Assembly: GCA_022393335.1 (NCBI GenBank)
Contig: JAJEKB010021343.1
Location: forward strand, 1-64,000
Direction of reading: 5' to 3'
Origin: Macrotrachela quadricornifera
Taxonomy: Eukaryota > Rotifera > Eurotatoria > Philodinida > Philodinidae
DNA: 64,000 nt
Under the pieces are notes generated by a model that was given only the letters and a program-made list of their open reading frames with translations, made no database searches and was not told the origin of the DNA. The translations under genes and the position numbers were made by a program. This document shows, in pieces, positions 61,749 through 64,000 of the stretch (position 1 is its first letter; every line of letters begins with the position of its first letter).

Positions 61749-63939
61749 TTAAAAAGTCTTTTTTTGATTATTACTATTATTTGGATTGCACATTGAAAAT
61801 AATAATTGCATGAGTTGACTATGTCGATCTTGCGATGATTCATCACTATCATTAATACGGTGTCGAAGTGAACGCAATTCATTATTAATCATTTCAAATA
61901 AATTTCGAAGAAAATTTTCATTTCCTATTTGACTTTGTTGATCGATTATTGATGGTGTTACTAAACATGAATTTTTTTCTGAACTACTATTTTTTAAATA
62001 TGGAAATTTTTCATCAAATTTAGTCTAAAATAAGATAAATATTTTTTTTCTTTCTTTTAAATAAAATATGTTCATCTATCAAACCTGTGTACTCGTATGA
62101 ATTCCTCGTTTTGATTTTAACATTTTTGAACGTTCATGTCGAAGATATACTGAATAATCAATTTTAATTTGTATACCATATGAATCTTTTAATATTTGAT
62201 CAATACGTATCCATATATAATGTGATTCAGTTAATTTCCAAAATGTTGTTAATTCTTTTGGTGTTATTAATTCATTTGAAAGACGAACACGTATACCAAG
62301 CCATGGAAGTGTACGAACAGATTCTGGACATATATAAATATCAGAAAATGATACTTTACTTTCATTGCCAAAATCAACAAAAAATACTATGGCTTGTTCA
62401 TGTTCGACATCAATTGATTTAACCCATGCACGATAACATTTTCCATCAGTAACATATCGAGCAACAACAAGACTAAAGAAAATAAAAATGAATTTGTAGA
62501 AGTTCAAACATCAAGAAAAGTTATATATATAGATGAAGTTTATTGAGTGTGTAAAAATCATAAGACAATCAATGAATTATAATATGTTAAATAGATGGAG
62601 TCAATCTGAATTAGAATATTTAGATCTGATTCAAACTATTTTGAGAATAGATTTAATGACACTTCATCCTCAACTTACAAAAGCATTTTTATGAAGAAGG
62701 AAATGTCAATGGCAATCCTCGATTTGCTCGTCTAGTTTGCACGCTTAGATATATAAATATTGAACTGGTATGACAAATTATCAGCAATGATTCACATTCA
62801 CTTTACAATAATATTATAGTTGAGACTTTTCTCACTCCTATAGTACCATAGAGCGATTCATCCATGATTGTCTGAACATGAGAAAAATTACATGATACTA
62901 GATATCTCATCAATGGAATTATGAACAAAGATAATGAATGAGTTAGAGCTTATTGTGAAAATTTACGACAGATCATGACATTTATATAACACTATTATGG
63001 AAAGTTTGCTAATGCTAACTGAATTAATAAAGATGACATGCCAATAACTATTGTTTGTCATGATAGGTTTAAAATAAAAATTTAATGTATGAGAAATATT
63101 AAACATACGTTTTGACTTGAGGTATTTGAAGAAATTCTCGATTTGGTATATGATCTTCTTGAAGTTCATTCATAGCTCGATCAATAGCAGCTGTATTTTC
63201 ATTAATAAGTAAAACATAAAATGAATCATCATTTCCACTAAATGAACTAAGTAATGCTTTTAATTCATCACCAATAGATAATTTTAATTCATATCGAAAT
63301 TGTTCAATTAATTCTTCTTCATGTGACATTATTTTCTAAAGAAAATAAAAAAAAAAGTCAAAAGATCATATTACTAATTAAAAGAACATACATTAGATAC
63401 AAATAATTGTCGTATTTGATCATTAATAATTTGTCCATTATTTGAGAGAATAATTTCACCACCAGATATATTATCATAATCTTTAACAATAACATCATAT
63501 TCTGTTTCACTAAGTAGAGCAATACATTGAGCTATAATATCAGATGATATTAAATCATTTGGATCTGGTACACCATCAAGATGACACATAATTGAACAAG
63601 CTGGTTCCGTATAAAATTCATTTGGTAAACGACGAATATATTTTGGTTTAATTTGTACGGGAATAATCATACCCCAATCTAAATATATAACTGTTGCTGT
63701 TGATAAATCGGATGAAATTTGTAAAATACGACAACGAAACCAACGTCCTTCATGAAAACATGCACATATATGATCTATTTTCGGTCTATTAATATTAATT
63801 ATTTGAATATTTTAAAATAAGTAAAAGATTACACGCACTTAAATGAATGAGTAGGAATATAATCTGATTGTAGTTCTTGATGAGCTGCCATTTTATGAAG
63901 TAGACGACAAGCTATATTAAAATCTTCAGATAACATAAG
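61749..63939 (-). CDS. Tudor-domain protein, 5' end outside the window
   Basis: Minus-strand exons 63939-63839, 63785-63392, 63335-63109, 62472-62085, 62024-61749 are in phase and give the last 461 residues. Two extended Tudor domains are visible. The first has ICACFHEGRWFRCRIL, then VIYLDWGM and IRRLPNEF. The second has VARYVTDGKCYRAWVKSI, then VFFVDFGN and VRTLPW. Both keep the aromatic-D-[WF]-G-[MN] core that binds methylated arginine in this family. The C-terminal tail (about 92 residues) is polar and Asn/Ser-rich. Extended Tudor proteins organise germline granules and the piRNA pathway by binding dimethylated Piwi proteins; that role is inferred from family. The intron open at the right edge probably begins with the GTATAT complementary to 63995-64000, so the next exon lies just outside. 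The 636-bp intron between the third and fourth visible exons is long for this gene. Confidence 0.88.
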
Positions 63940-64000
63940 CTAAAAGAAAAAGATATTATTTATAAGAAAATAAAGAAAAGAAAAATTAATTTACATATAC

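Noticed and set aside
1..64000. CRISPR arrays, operons, ribosome-binding sites and tRNA genes
   Set aside because: The gene structure is eukaryotic. I saw no spaced direct-repeat array and no cloverleaf with internal A and B boxes; a tRNAscan-SE run would settle the tRNA question.

Overview
The window is nuclear DNA from an animal. Genes have many short GT-AG introns (mostly 50-70 bp, AT-rich), and several encode animal-typical proteins: a vault poly(ADP-ribose) polymerase, a fatty acid-binding protein with the classic four-exon layout, a high-affinity choline transporter and a nuclear receptor. A secreted NHL beta-propeller, an intronless oxygenase of bacterial or fungal type, compact gene clusters and many small decayed DNA transposons fit a bdelloid rotifer best. 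That assignment is an inference; no species-specific marker was found. I built exon models by hand from splice sites and reading phase. Every complete model closes in frame.

Layout. Positions 1-18.4 kb are gene-poor and rich in inverted repeats. They hold one gene, a secreted six-cysteine plus NHL protein (4590-13058) whose large introns carry a 1 kb palindromic mariner-like element and a second foldback repeat. A probable retroelement remnant lies near 15.8-16.3 kb. Positions 18.4-32.7 kb are a dense plus-strand cluster: a Cys/His-rich protein of unknown function, UBAC1 (ubiquitin ligase cofactor), a 26-exon PARP4/vault PARP of about 2,664 residues, and a FABP gene with a visible TATA box. 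Positions 32.7-41 kb hold a MITE, a DUF547 protein (+) and the choline transporter (-), which converge. Positions 43.3-45.6 kb are a dead DDE transposon with long terminal inverted repeats. It is followed on the minus strand by an intronless 2-oxoglutarate/Fe(II) oxygenase (45.8-46.9 kb) and a Tag1/DUF3712-like membrane protein (49.4-52.8 kb). Positions 55.8-64 kb are again dense: a nuclear receptor (+), an unrecognised 186-residue protein (-), a small Asp-rich secreted protein (+), a small single-pass membrane protein (-) and a two-Tudor-domain protein (-) running off the right edge.

Most notable. The PARP4 protein carries, between its low-complexity linker and its C-terminal region resembling the major-vault-protein-binding domain, a segment that reads as an Hsp70 interdomain linker plus substrate-binding beta domain, with no ATPase domain. 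The gene therefore couples a BRCT/ADP-ribosyltransferase/VIT/vWA vault protein to a chaperone-like peptide-binding module. I do not know whether this architecture has been described; a domain-architecture search would settle it.
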